Shown: one piece after another, positions 33,871-45,840 of the stretch
Layout: each line of letters starts with the position of its first letter
Numbering within the stretch: the first letter of the stretch is position 1
Source of the DNA: Maratus speciosus
Taxonomy: Eukaryota; Arthropoda; Arachnida; Araneae; Salticidae
Assembly: GCA_963932465.1 (NCBI GenBank)
Contig: OZ010793.1
Coordinates: 259,405,696-259,469,695 of the forward strand
Length of the DNA: 64,000 bases
Reading direction: 5' to 3'
The notes under the pieces: model-generated
Seen by the model: the letters and a program-made list of their open reading frames with translations, nothing else
Database searches by the model: none
What the model was told of the DNA's origin: nothing
Position numbers and translations under genes: made by a program

Positions 33871-36800
33871 AGCTGACATTTGTCACACTGTTACTCTCGT
33901 ATTTATGAACCGATTTCGATGTAATTCGGTGTGTACATAGTACATACCAATGTCTCGACTCGAAATTTGAAATGTGGCACCAAAAAATTGAAAATGGAAA
34001 AATATTTTTTTTTATGTGTTTGACCTTGATACAAAGATTCCGGAGCAGTTTTTGTTTCGTCTATATCTTAAAAAATGGCTGAGTTATAGCACTTTGAATT
34101 TCTAGCGTAGCTGACATTTTGAAACGTCCTGATATTTGTCACGCGATAACAGGCGCATTTATGAACCGATATGGATGTACCTTCGTGCGTACATAGTACA
34201 TACCAATATCTCGACCGAGTTCGTTCGCCAGCTTCATCCGCCATCTTGTTTCAAAATGGCGGCCGTTTAAAAAAATTTTATAAATTTCAAATTTAAAATA
34301 AGGTACCAAAAATTTGGAAAATGAAAAAGATTTTTTCTTATGTGTTTGACCTTAATACAAAGATTCCGGAACAGTTTTTGTTTCGTCTACATCTTAAAAA
34401 ATGGCTGAGTTATAGCATTTTGAATTTCTATTGTGGCTGACATTTTGAAACGACCTGATTTTTGTCATACGATAACAGGCGTATTTATGAACCGGTTTGG
34501 ATGTAACTTGGTGTGTACATAGTACATACCAATGTCTCGACCGAGTTTGTTGGCCAGCTTCATCCGCCATTTTGTTTCAAGATGGCGGCCATTTAAATTT
34601 TTTTTAAATTTAAAATTTGAAATGTGGCGCCAAAAAATTGAAAATTGAAAAATATTTTTTTCTTATGTGTTGGACCTTTATATAAAGATTCTGGAGTAGT
34701 TTTTGTTTCGTCTGTATCTTAAAAAATGGCTGAGTTATAACACTTTGAATTTTTAGCGTAGCTGACATTTTGAAACGTCCTCATTTTTGTCATGCGAGAA
34801 CAGGCGTATTTATGAACCGATATGTATATACCTTGGTGTGTACGTAGTACATACCAATGTCTCGACCGAATTCGTTGGCCAGCTTCATCCGCCATCTTGT
34901 TTCAAAATGGCGGCCATTTAAAAAAATTAAAAATGGTTTTTTAATTTAAAATGATGTACCAAAAAATTGGAAAATGAAAAAGATTTTTTCTTATGTGTTT
35001 GACCTTAATACAAAGATTCCGGAACAGTTTTTGTTTCGTCTATATCTAAAAAAATGGCTTAAGTATAGCATTTTGAATTTTTATTGTTGCTGACATTTTG
35101 AAACGTCCTGATTTTTGTCACACGATAACAGGCGTATTTATGAACTGATTTGGATGTAACTTGGTGTGTACATAGTACATACAAATGTCTCGACCGAGTT
35201 CGTTCGCCAGCTTCATTCGCCATCTTGTTTCAAAATGGCAGCCATTTAAAAAAATTGAAAAAATTTTTAATTTAAAATGAGGTATCGAAAAAAATTGGAA
35301 AATGAAAAAGATTTTTTTATCTGTTTGACCTCGATACAAAGATTCCGGAGCAGTTTTTGTTTCGCCTACATCTTAAAATATGGTTGAGTTATAGCACTTT
35401 GAATTTTTAGCATAGCTGACATTTTGAAACGATCTGATATTTGTCACGCTATAACACACGTATTTATTAACCTATTTGGATGTAAGAAGTTTTGTGGATA
35501 GTATATAGCAATGTCTCTACCAAGTTCGCTGTCCAGCTTCATCCGCCATCTTGTTTTAAAATGGCGGCCATTAAATTAAAAAATATATATATTTAAAGTG
35601 AGGTGCAAAAAATTAGAAATTGGAAAAGATTTCCTTCTTAAATATTTGACCGTGATATAAGGATTCCGGAGCTTTTTTTGTTTTATCTTTATCTTAAAAA
35701 ATGGCTCAGATATAGCAGTTTGAATTTCTTTATGTGGGTGACATTTTGAAAAGTTTTTTTTTTTTTTTTTTGCCTGCGACAGCACTCGTATATATCCCGA
35801 TTCTGATGTGAGTGAGCATGTGCACACGAATTACTAAGGTCTCGACCAAGTTCACTGGTTAGCCTCATCCACCATGTTGTCTTAAACTGGCAGGCACTTC
35901 AAGATATCGCAAAATTTGGCAACCAAATCTAAGTTACTTTAAATAAAAGCAGCTTGGGTAAAGCTGACTAATTTCGCGAAATTCTCATTCATAAGGATTT
36001 AATATTGATAAAAATTAGTATTGAATCTTCTATAATCGATTTCCACCAAATTGAGTTTCGTGTGTTTGAATAACATAAGCTAGCTTTTTAAAAATAAGGA
36101 ATATGAAAGCTATCTCTTCCTCCCGGCATTGGCCGGAAGGACTTTTGAATTTCTAGCGTGACTGACATTTTGAAACGTCCTGAATTTTGTCACGCGATAA
36201 AAGGCGTATTTATGAACCTATTTTGATGTAATTCGGTGTGTACATAGTACATACCAATGTCTCGACCGAGTTCGTTGGCCAGCTTCATCCGCCATTTTGT
36301 TTCAAAATGGCGGCCATTTAAAATTTTAAAAAAAAATTTAAAATTTGAAATGTGGTACCAAAAAATTGGAAATGGAAAAATATTTTTTCTAATGTATTTG
36401 ACCTTTATACGAAGCTTCCGAAGCAGTTTTTGTTTCGTCTATATCTTAAAAAATGGCTGAGTTACAGCATTTTGAATTTCTAGCGTGGCTGACATTTTGA
36501 AACGTCCTGAATTTTGTCACGTGATAACAGGTGTATTTATGAACCGATTTGGATGTACCTTGGTGTATACATAGTACATACAAATATCTCGACCGAGTTC
36601 GTTGGCCAGCTTCATCCGCCATTTTGTTTCAAGATGGCGGCCATTTAAATTTTTTTTTTTAATTTAAAATTTGAAATGTGGCGCCAAAAAACTGAAAATG
36701 GAAAAATAATTTTTTCTTATGTGTTTGACCTTTATATAAAGATTCTGGAGTAGTTTTTGTTTCGTCTGTATCTTAAAAAATGGCTGAGTTATAACACTTT

Positions 36801-37980
36801 AAATTTTTAGCGTAGCTGACATTTTGAAACGTCCTCATTTTTGTCATGCGAGAACAGGCGTATTTATGAACCGATATGTATATACCTTGGTGTGTACGTA
36901 GTACATACCAATGTCTCGACCGAATTCGTTGGCCAGCTTCATCCGCCATCTTGTTTCAAAATGGCGGCAATTTAAAAAAATTTCAAAAATTTCAAATTTA
37001 AAATGAGATACCAAAAAATTGGAAAATGGAAAAGATTTTTTTCGTATGCGTTTGACCTTAATACAAAGATTCCTGAACAGTTTTTGTTTCGTCTATATCT
37101 AAAAAAATGGATGAGTTATAGGATTTTGAATTTCTATTGTGGCTGACATTTTAAAACGACCTGATATTTGTCACGCGATAACAGGCGTATTTATGAACCG
37201 ATTTGTATGTAACTTGGTCTGTACATAGTACATACCAATGTCTCGACCGAGTTCGTTGGCCAGCTTCATTCGCCATCTTGTTTCAAAAGGGTTGCCATTT
37301 AAAAAAAATTAAATTTAAAATTTAAAATGAGGTATTAAAAAATTGGAAAATGAAAAAGATTTTTTTATGTGTTTGGTCTTGATACAAAGATTCCAGAGCA
37401 GTTTTTGTTTCTTTTGTTTATATCTTAAAAAATGGTTGAATTATAGCACTTTGAATTTCTAGCATGGCTAACATTTTGGAACGATCTTGTATTTGTCACG
37501 CGATAACACACGTATTCGCCTATTTCGATGTAGGAAGGCATATGGATAGTATACATCAATATCTCGAACAAGTTCGCTGGTCAGATTCATCAGCCATCTT
37601 GTTTCAAAATGGCGGCCATTAAATTAAAAAAAAATTATATTTAAAGTGAGTTGCAAAAAAATTAGAAATTGAAAAAGGTTTCTTTCTTAAGTATTTGACC
37701 TTGATATAAGGATTCAGGAGCATTTTTTGTTTGTCTTTATCTTAAAAAAGGGCTCAGATATAGCAGTTTCAATTTCTAATGTGGGTGACATTTTGAAAAA
37801 TCTGATTTTTTCCTGCGACAGCACTCGTATATATCAACCGATTCCGATGTGAGTGAGCATGTACAGAGCAATTACTAAGGTCTCGACCAAGTTCACTGGT
37901 TAGCTTCATCCACCATGTTGTCTTAAAATGGCAGGCACTTTAAGAAATCGCCGAATTTGGCAGCCAAATATAAGTTACTT
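33871..37980 (+). repeat. Tandem array of about 325-bp monomers, 13 units in two blocks
   Basis: The anchor TCTCGACCGAGTTCGTTGGCC or variants occurs near 33955, 34213, 34532, 34858, 35189, 35513, 35842, 36259, 36585, 36914, 37241, 37562 and 37882. Spacing within each block is 319-331 bp. The last unit of each block is a distinct diverged type (AAGTTCACTGGTTAGC) followed by the element tail. Each typical unit carries an inverted pair CCGCCATCTTG / CAAAATGGCGG around TTT. Units in block 2 match their block-1 counterparts (34600-34860 and 36650-36910 are nearly identical), showing a block duplication of about 2.05 kb. Confidence 0.9.
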
Positions 37981-38180
37981 TAAAGAAAAGCAGCTTGGAT
38001 AAAGCTGACTAATTTCGCGAAATTCTCATTCATTATATTGGTAAAAATTTGTATTGAATCTCCTATATTCGGTTTCCACTAAATTGAGCTTCGTGTGTTT
38101 GAATAATATAAGTTGGCTTTTTTAAAATAAGGAATATGAAAGCTAGATCTTCCTCCCGGCACTGGCCGGAAGGACTTTTT

Positions 38181-39239
38181 AATGTAATTTTTTTGTGGCT
38201 GAATGAATTATTGAGCTGAAATTGAATAACGCTTACGTGTTTAAGAAAGGTCAGAGCTTAATGTTAAACTATGTCTTAAATTAAATAGTTTAGATTTTAA
38301 TATAATAAAAAACCATTACATTTGTAAAAGGGGTGTTTTTAAAACGTTTTTGGCTGTAGTTTAAACATATCGAAAGCTTTTTAAAAGTGTGCCGGGCTTT
38401 TTTTGAACGATAATCGCATTGGTTATAGTTCTAAATGCCTATTTCCCGCAAAAAGAAAAAAAAAAAAAAAAAAAAATGTTCCACAGCATTTTTTTATATA
38501 TATATATATTTTTTTTTTTTTGGGGGGGGGGGGGGATTACTTGAATCCCATTTTTTTTTGCGGCAACCGAATTGAAGAGATAAAAACTATATTTTTACTG
38601 TCGTATTGCAGGTTTTTAGCTTACAGGATATTGCCCGAGAGCTTTTGCCCCTACAGATTCTGTATGTATGCATGTCCGTACGTATGTAGGTACGTACATA
38701 CGTACGCCACTCAATACCTCTTGATAGAAATATCAGGCTGGCTTTAAATTGTAAATACTTATTTACGGAAAAAAGTTTCCCCAATTAGTTTCGGGGGCTC
38801 ATAGGTAGAAAATAAGGGGGGAATTAAAGAAGGCTGGAGTAGACGCAGAGATGATTAAAAGGCTGCACGTAATATTGGAAGTCATAACAAGTGAGCATCG
38901 CATTGATGAAAAAAGTTCCAAACATCTGCTGATGAAACAGTAAGATTGTATATGAATCTTTATAATTGGTACCCCATGATTCCAAAAATGCACAAGGTTT
39001 TGATTTATGGTGGCACTGTAATTAAGAAAGCAGTTGTACCCATTGGTCACAGGTCAGAAACAAACATTTTAGACTGTACCGTACAAAGTACTCAAGAATG
39101 TACAACAGCGAAGTTCGCGATAGAGAAGTTTGCAATTTGTATGTATATGGATTTGTATGTATATTACATAGTATGCTAAAAGTTAGTTCAGTGTTCAGTG
39201 AAATGCATAGCGCAGTTAAAATTTTCCATTTAGCGATTT
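38181..39239. other. No gene seen; G-run and near-palindrome
   Basis: A stretch near 38455-38540 has an A-run, a TA run, a T-run and about 14 G in sequence. A near-perfect palindrome of GTAC/CATAC units lies at 38678-38705. Open frames here are driven by low complexity. A mid-GC patch at 38900-39120 was not assigned. Confidence 0.45.
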
Positions 39240-39778
39240 CCGTGAATAAACGGAAATGTACTTGAGAACTTTTGTACAGCCCTGTATATCATCTATAGAA
39301 TGTATGTACACCAAGTAATATTTAAAAAAAAATACTTCAATTTAAAAACGCATATCACAACTACAAATGCACTTCCAGCAATTATTGGTCATAGACTTCA
39401 ATAGTTAAATTTATTCACCAGCCAAATTCTTTCGTGTGTCCCTGTAAATGAACCATACATTCTACAATAAGTGCCTTAGTACACCTCGGTGATTTACATA
39501 AATTTCAGTACGTTTAAAATAGTGTGATATTATTAAAATACAAAGCAAACTATTTTTCCCATAGACCATAATATAAGGGAATTCTTTTGGGTGTCGCTGT
39601 AAATGACCGTAAATGCTATAGACTTCATTTACAATACCAAACATGCCATAGTGATAGCCAATAACATAAAGAATTTCAAGGCAGTCGGACTATATTTACG
39701 TAGAAAAATATTTTTTGGCCAGGATTTCGAGTCAAATACTCCACTGTGCGGCGGTTCAAATATGGCTACTCTCCCCTA
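39240..39778 (-). repeat. Inverted tandem units related to 10366-11460, ending in GGCTACTCTCCCC
   Basis: Three units carry TTTTGTACAGCCCTGTA, TTCGTGTGTCCCTGTAAATG and TTTTGGGTGTCGCTGTAAATG, the complements of the anchor found at 10372-11153. The right end (GGCTACTCTCCCCTATA) is the complement of the phrase at about 30986-31000. Confidence 0.65.
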
Positions 39779-40034
39779 TACATATTAATATTTCTCTGAA
39801 TATTATTAGTTATTCAGTTATTCTTAGTTATGCAGTTACGAGCATTTTTATTGTGCGCTCAATTTAAAATGTGTTTGTATATACTTTTAGTTGCTTTAAT
39901 CCGCGAAACTTTTTCTTTGTGTTAATTTTTGCTATGACATTTCTTTTCAAACGAAAACTAGTATGTTGTGGCCATCACAAAACTTTCTCCTATATAAATC
40001 ACGTCAATTAAATCATTTAAATAATAAAAGAAAT

Positions 40035-40715
40035 TACATCAATTTAGCACCAATTCATATCAAAGTATATCTGAATTTGAAGTTTGATGAAAATTCGTGT
40101 ATTAGTTCTTGAGATAGAGTTAGAGCTATAGCGGAATTCTGAAAAATGTAGCATAGCAGCGTCAGCTATTGAGCGATTTGCAACAAAACATAAACAGCCC
40201 TAATTGATACCAAGCTATACCTGAATCTGAAATGTGATGAAAATTCGTGCATTAGTTATTGAGATAGAGCTATAGTGGAAATTCTGAGAAATGCAGCATA
40301 GCAGCACCACCTGTTGAGCGATTTGCACCAAAACATAAATAGCAGTTATTCATATCAAGGTATATCTGAATATGAAGTTTGTTGAAAATCCGAGCATCAG
40401 TTTTTGGGCGAGAGCTATTGCGCAAACCTCAAAAAATGCTGCATAGCATCGCCACCTGTTGAGCGATTTACACCAAAATGTATAAAACGTTAATTCCTGT
40501 CAAGGACTAACTGAATCTGAAGTTTTATGAAAATCCGTGCATTAGTTCTGGAGATTGAGCTATTGTGGAAATCGTAAAAAATGCTGCATAGTAGCGGCAC
40601 CTGTTGAGCGATTTGCACCAAAAACTAATCAGCACCAATTTATATCAGGGACTAACTGAATAGAAATTTTTATTAAATTCCTTTCATTAGTTCTTGAGAT
40701 AGAGCGCCCACAAAA
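40035..40715 (+). repeat. Tandem repeat, 147-bp unit, about 4.5 copies
   Basis: The phrase TGTTGAGCGATTTGCACCAA recurs near 40164, 40311, 40459 and 40604, giving spacings of 145-148 bp. Each unit also carries GAAAATYCGTGCATTAGTT and ATGCTGCATAGCAGCG. It is followed by AGACAGACTCACAAACAGAC, typical of the end of a repeat of this type. No coding capacity. Confidence 0.85.
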
Positions 40716-41334
40716 TTTGTGTCACAGATAGACAGACTCACAAACAGACATTTTGTAAAAACATGTTTTTCGGTTCTCTCACCCCTAAAACGTGTAAATC
40801 CGTCGAAAACCGGAATTCGAAAATTTTCACGAATCCAAACATGCGTTCGGAAACGAATGGCTAAAATTGGATATCAGGTAAAAGTTTACTTGCCCAACCT
40901 ATTTCCGTTCAAATATCGTTATCGTTGTTTAAAAAAAAAATTATTAAAAAAATAAATTTAAAAGGTATCACAGTGATTTATTACAAATCATTAAATATAA
41001 TAAGCAGAAAAAAAAAATAAATGACAAGATAATAAATAAATGAATGATTCATTCTTAAGTAATAAAGGTTTGTTATACTCTCAGGGCTTCCAAATGGCCC
41101 ACTATATTTGAATACCAGTAATTTCTAAGAAAAATGTTCTTTTTAGATTTTTCTTTCAAATTTTGTAGAAACATACCAGGAGATTATTTCTATTGCAAAT
41201 GTTGCGAAAGTTTTTCATAGAGAAAACTGGTATTAAAAAAATCAGACCATTTGGGAGTCCTGTAGTTTTGAGATGTTGGATTTCATAAATTGTAAGTGAT
41301 AGCTCATGTTGGGCATTATCTACTCATAAAATAC

Positions 41335-41900
41335 AAATGGAAATTTCATTCCGAACGCTCAATGCAAATGGATATTTCATTCTGAATGCTTATAACTGAC
41401 ATTCTGCGAAACGGATTTTTATGGGATTTACATTGTCAGTTTGGTAATTTTTGGGGAGGAAATTTTAGTGTATAAGATATCACTATACGTTGCTTAGTTA
41501 CAAGCTACGGAAGAAAGTTCGACCTATATTATATATATGAAATGCAGATGGAAATTTTATTCCGAAAGCTTATAGCTTACGTTCTGCTAAACGGATTTTT
41601 ATAGGACTTACATTGTCAGTAGGTAATTTGGGGGGGGGGGGGGGGGGGAGATTTTAGTGTATAACACATCGTTCTAAATTGCTTAGTTATATAGCTGTAT
41701 GAGAAAGTTATCTAACTGAATGAACACCATTATGAAAATTAAGCTTTTTAAAATACAAAGTTCTAAACCGATTTTAATGGGAGTTATACTATTAATTAGA
41801 TGAATAGCGAAACAAAATGTAAAAAATATATGTAAAATTTGCATTCCGAATTGCAAAACTTACATTCTATGCGTAAGCGGCACCGCGGGCAAAAGGTAGT
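41335..41900 (+). repeat. Degenerate tandem repeat of about 200 bp with a G19 run
   Basis: Two clear units (about 41340-41535 and 41543-41735) share TTCATTCCGAA, GCTTATAGCT, AAACGGATTTTTATAGG, TTACATTGTCAGT and TTTTAGTGTATAA. A third is weaker (41740-41870). A run of 19 G lies at 41630-41648. The block ends near GCACCGCGGGCAAAAGGTAG. Confidence 0.7.
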
Positions 41901-42481
41901 ATCTGTTATTGAACTATACAATCATTCCATGTGCTTGCCAAAGTGATTAGAACGGTCATGAGGTTGGCATTGCGATGGTTCGTGATGTTTCTCTATTATT
42001 TTTATTTAAAATCTGTTCATTACAATATTGTGTGATTTTTTAATGTTTCCTTGTAATTAATATTGCATCATTCATGTTGTGATTTTCAGAATTTTTCCAT
42101 TCTTAATTCAAAATCAAATTCTTTAACTTGTGGTATCGTGGTTGATCGGACAATTTGAGTAAAGTAATTTATGCCTAAAGGTTTGTTTTACTCAAAGAGA
42201 AATCAATTACGATTTACTTATGTTGTGCAATATTGCCTTGATAACGTGTTTCCCAGTATAAGTTTCAAATTATCTTGTAATATTTTCACATTCTGGTCAT
42301 GGATTTTTTCTCTCCATACTTTTATTTCCGATTTTTTCAATTTATGCATCTTACATTATTGGATATACATTTTTATATTGTATTATGATTATTGGTTCAT
42401 TTTTATATTGTCTATTTTCATGTGATTTAATTGTTATTATTAGCAAAAGTTTTATTATCTATCTATCTATATGTGTATATA

Positions 42482-43889
42482 CAGTGCATTAAGCAATTTA
42501 TAAGACCACTAACGAATTGGTGCTTTTCTGAAGAAGAAGACACAATATGCAAATTTTTAGCGTGTGTATTTAAAATTGATCATAGAACGTTTTCCGTTAT
42601 AATTGCTACATTAAAATTTAAGTTATATTTTATTAAAATCTTCTAATTTTTTAAAAACATAAATAAGGTGACTGTTAAGAACCTATAAGACCACCTGACG
42701 AAATTAGCATATTATACGTCACATCGGAATCATTATAAAACGTACGCGTTTGTATATCTTGAAACTATTCCCGAGAAGCAAAGGTGCAGGTTTAGATAGT
42801 GTCATTTATGATATATTTGAAGATACCGCTGGGTAAAGAGTTATCTGCGGCCGAAGTAAGAAAAATTTGGTTTTATAAGGATGCTGGTAAATCTGAACGA
42901 GAAATAGCTCGGTTAATGAAGAGTTCTAAAACTGCCATTCACATTTTCACAACAAATTAGAAAAGAGGATTCAAATAAAATTAAACGATTTGGAAGAAAA
43001 AGGATTTTGACAGCACGGGATGATCGACAAATATTTCGATTATCAACTCAAAAATATCTTTCAACTAAATGCAAACAAGTGATATTTTCAGATGAAAAAA
43101 CATTAATGTTGACGGTCTGGATGGTTGTAAACACTATTGGTATGATTTGAGTTAGAAACCGAAACAATGGTTCAGTAGACAAATGGAAGGAGGATCAGTA
43201 ATGGTTTGGGGAGCTTTTAGTCATAATGGATTATGTGATTTAACCCGAATTTCGGGACGTATGAACTCTGCGTAATATCAGGCTATATTATATGATCATT
43301 TGATACCGTTCGGACCATTTTTAAGTGGTGCTAATAGGATGTTTTAGCAGGACAATGCTTCTTGCCATGTGTCTAAACCCACCCAGCAATGGTTTAAAAA
43401 ATTAAAAAATCATGTTTTGTCATGGCCAAGTCGAAGTCCACACTTGAACCCTATGGAAAATCTTTGTGGCGTATTAAGTCGCAAAGTTTATGCTAATAAT
43501 AAACAGTTTTCATATGCCAATGAATTAGAAGTAGCCATTGTAAAAGAATGGCACATTATTTCTGAATCTGTACTTAATCACCTGGTCACTTCTATGAAAA
43601 ACAAAATGTTTGAGGTGATAAGGAAAAATGAAGGACCAACATCGTATTATTTTACGTATTATTTTTGTTTTTAGACAAGTGATCTTGTAATTTGTTAACA
43701 GTGTATTTTTCAATCATTGCTTATATTTTTGTTAATATACTTATTTATTGCATTATTCAAAATTATTGCAAACTAATTTTAATAAATATGTTGTATTTTG
43801 GTATCCCATGTGTTTCAACTATAATTAGAACCTTTATTTACTGCATAATTTTCAAAATCAAAGTGGTCTTATAATTTCTTAACGCACTG
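42482..43889 (+). mobile_element. Tc1-family element with intact ends, dead transposase
   Basis: The ends CAGTGCATTAAGCAATTTAT and ATAATTTCTTAACGCACTG are imperfect inverted repeats of about 28 bp. Both are flanked by TA (42480-42481, 43890-43891). The size of 1408 bp is normal for a single-ORF Tc1 element. The transposase has multiple stops, so this copy could move only with help. It lies in the 13.6-kb CUB-gene intron, about 200 bp before the next exon. Confidence 0.92.
42808..43674 (+). pseudogene. Tc1 transposase, DD34E, broken
   Basis: The ATG at 42808 begins an N-terminal helix-turn-helix region (KELSAAEVRKIWFYKDAGKS, then EREIARLMKSS), stopped by TAG near 42957. The catalytic domain survives in pieces, with GGSVMVWGAF near 43190, QDNASCHVSK near 43350 and WPSRSPHLNPMEN near 43425. 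There are 34 residues between the DNASCH aspartate and the NPMEN glutamate, the DD34E spacing of Tc1. The second helix-turn-helix and the first aspartate region are scrambled by stops and frameshifts. Such enzymes cut and paste DNA into TA sites. This copy is inactive. Confidence 0.9.
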
Positions 43890-43891
43890 TA

Positions 43892-44099
43892 TATTGAAAA
43901 GTGATTAACAAAAGAAATAGAAAGGAGGAATTACTAAGTAAAAAGTAAAAAATGTTCCAATGGCTGTCCCTCGTGATTTTCATACACTTTTTGCTAAATA
44001 TATACTTACAATCCCTTAGTCTTCTAAATTCAGTATTATATGTTCTGTATATCAATTGTTCTACATAATTTAGCTTAATTTAATTGCATATCTTTACAG
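43892..44099. other. Intron end before CUB domain 2
   Basis: Short AT-rich stretch between the Tc1 element and the acceptor TATCTTTACAG ending at 44099. Nothing else seen. Confidence 0.6.
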
Positions 44100-44348
44100 A
44101 ATCTATGCATGCTCCTCCTCCGTGCAGTGTCATAATCAACGGAAGGACTGGTCGTATCACCTATCCTACGGATGACAGTGGATCGACTGAACAATGTACT
44201 TTTAAGATAAAAAAGTCCGAAGCTCAAGCTTGTGTCGTTCAGTTGGACTTCTCAAGTTTTGATCTAACTCCTAGTGCCGGTTGTGAAACCAATTATTTGC
44301 AACTGCCTGATGGACAACGGTTATGTGGAAAGCTTGGTGGAAGTAGAA
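44100..44348 (+). CDS. CUB domain 2, first-half exon
   Basis: The 249-nt exon is bounded by TATCTTTACAG and GTAAGT, phase 1 at both ends. It opens with a proline-rich linker (ESMHAPPP), then the CUB start PCSVIINGRTGRITYPTDDS, EQCTFKIKKSEAQACVVQLD, FSSFDLTPSAGCETNYLQLP and DGQRLCGKLGGSR. It follows the layout of the 26116 exon: first cysteine, G-x-I-x-x-P, a C-x-F strand, an acidic/aromatic F-D segment, a later cysteine, and LCG at the end. The canonical SPGYP loop is weaker here (ITYPTDD). The intron interrupts at the same place as in domain 1, after LCG-x-L-x-G-S-R/K. Confidence 0.87.
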
Positions 44349-44628
44349 GTAAGTCTTCCGTTTGATTTGACTGAATTTCGAACTTTTGAATTCTCCGAAG
44401 CTTCTATTTAATTAAATATATATATATAGTTCTATTTGAAAAGTATGAGAATCATGAAAATTATGAAAAGAAGGTGCAAAACATGATAATAAAACTATTA
44501 AACAACTGAAACAAAAAACAATAAATACACACAACTCCTTGCTCGTCGGAGGGTGGGAGGAGTGAAAAAGTAGGTACCAAAAAAAAAAAATCGAATCCTC
44601 ACAGGTTTTGCAAAATATGGCCAACCCC

Positions 44629-44921
44629 CATACTCCATTAGTGTAACAAAATCAAATAGAAAATTTAAATACTTCAAAATTATATAATATAACTTAACAA
44701 AACCAAACTACTGTAAAAACAAAACAACCAACCAATTCATAAACATAACCAAATTGGTTATGGTTATGAATTGGTTGGTTGTTTTGTTTTGTTATGGTTA
44801 TGCATTAGTTGGTTGTTTTGTTTTTACAGCAGTCTGGTTTTGTTAAGTTATATTATTTAATTTTCAAGTATTAAGTTGCTTAAGATTTTCTGTTTGATTT
44901 TATTACACTAATGGAGTGTGG
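44629..44921. repeat. Palindromic MITE, about 130-bp arms
   Basis: The left tip CATACTCCATTAGTGTAA and right tip TTACACTAATGGAGTGTGG are inverted complements. The arms contain a duplicated phrase TTGGTTGGTTGTTTTG with TTATGGTTATG. It lies directly before a decayed mariner/IS630-like transposase and might be an end of the same element; no TA duplication was clear. Confidence 0.65.
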
Positions 44922-44939
44922 TGACTATATACGATGTTC

Positions 44940-45840
44940 TACAACGTTACTAGAAGAGGCTTCCGCCCAAAATACAACCGGGATAGGGTAGAAAGGCCGA
45001 AAAACTCACCAAACCAAAATTACAGCAGTTGAAACAACTGATTGGCAAAAACGACCATTAATCCATCCCACGGATGCCAAATTCAGTGTTTCAGACAGCT
45101 ACCTACATAAGACAATCACCAAGAAGCTTAACGTCAAATATCACATGAAAAGGGTCATACCGAAGCGAGCAGAAAAGCAAACGGTTGATGCGAAAACGAA
45201 GTGTATTGGCTTGTTGATAAAATTATCTGATCGAACATTCTTCTTGGATGGCGAGTCGTATTTCACTCTCACTCATTCCATTTTTAACTATAATGGTGGA
45301 TACTACACATCTGACGTCTCCACGACACAACCTATTATCGAATTTGATACAATTCGAAGACAAGATCCTTGTTTGGAATGTGATGGGTCAGAAAAGCTTG
45401 AGTCGTCCTGTCATCCGAAAGTCTGGGTTTGCTTTCAATGGGCAGCGACATTTGAACAAGTGCATTCGCCGTCGCCTCGTTTCTCTACATCCGTAGCAAT
45501 TACTACGGCGGTGATTAAGTCTTCTGGCCAGACTTGGTCAGCAGGCATTACTGCAAAATCGTTCTCAGCCAGTTTCATCCGGCAAAACATCACTTTCACA
45601 GAGAAGTCCGACAACCTGACTAGCGTTCCCGAAATCCAACCAATTGAGCGGGTACGAGAGTATCTTATGTGTATGCTAAAGGCTGGAAAGCAGATGACAT
45701 CCAGAATTGATCAATCGAATCAAGTACTGTCTCAAAATTAGGGACCTAAATTTTGTACAACGTCTAGCAAGTACTATCAAAATTAAAATCGATAATGTCC
45801 GACGAAACGGTTTATTTGAAACCCGAAAACAGTTTTACAG
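44940..45840 (+). pseudogene. mariner/IS630-like transposase, broken
   Basis: The long open part (45145-45741) reads KRVIPKRAEKQTVDAKTKC, then FFLDGESYFTLTHS with a catalytic-type aspartate. A damaged WVCFQWA region follows, then ITFTEKSDNLTSVPEIQPIE, which matches the V-P-E-x-R-P-I-E motif near the last catalytic glutamate. A frame change continues RIKYCLKIRDLNFVQRLAST and IKIDNVRRNG. This is the order of a mariner/IS630-superfamily transposase. Frameshifts and the lost FWPDLASSH-type box show it is dead. It lies in the 14.8-kb intron inside CUB domain 2. Confidence 0.7.

Larger units (their letters stand above)
32911..38180 (+). mobile_element. Helentron/DINE-like element with tandem-repeat body (long copy)
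   Basis: The 5' end is a hairpin, GGTAGCTT..AAGCTACC, followed by TTGCAGCCGTTCGGAGG and CCCCCAGACCCCGAAACC. The 3' end reads ATATGAAAGCTA, then CTTCCTCCCGGCACTGGCCGG and AAGGACTTTTT, a short stem-loop. GGTAGCTTTCAT (5') and ATGAAAGCTA (3') are subterminal inverted repeats. Subterminal inverted repeats, a 3' stem-loop, a tandem-repeat middle and insertion next to T are features of Helentron-associated elements. The 3' tail occurs twice (about 35935-36142 and 37980-38180), so the body has been duplicated. The second copy is 54771-56330. There is no replicase ORF. Confidence 0.65.

Noticed and set aside
33871..37980. Centromeric satellite
   Set aside because: The array has mobile-element ends on both sides, only 13 units, and a second short copy with the same ends 17 kb away.
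45248..45496. Alternative 82-codon frame inside the mariner/IS630-like relic
   Set aside because: It is a shifted reading of the decayed transposase. Parts resemble transposase, consistent with a frameshift rather than a second gene.
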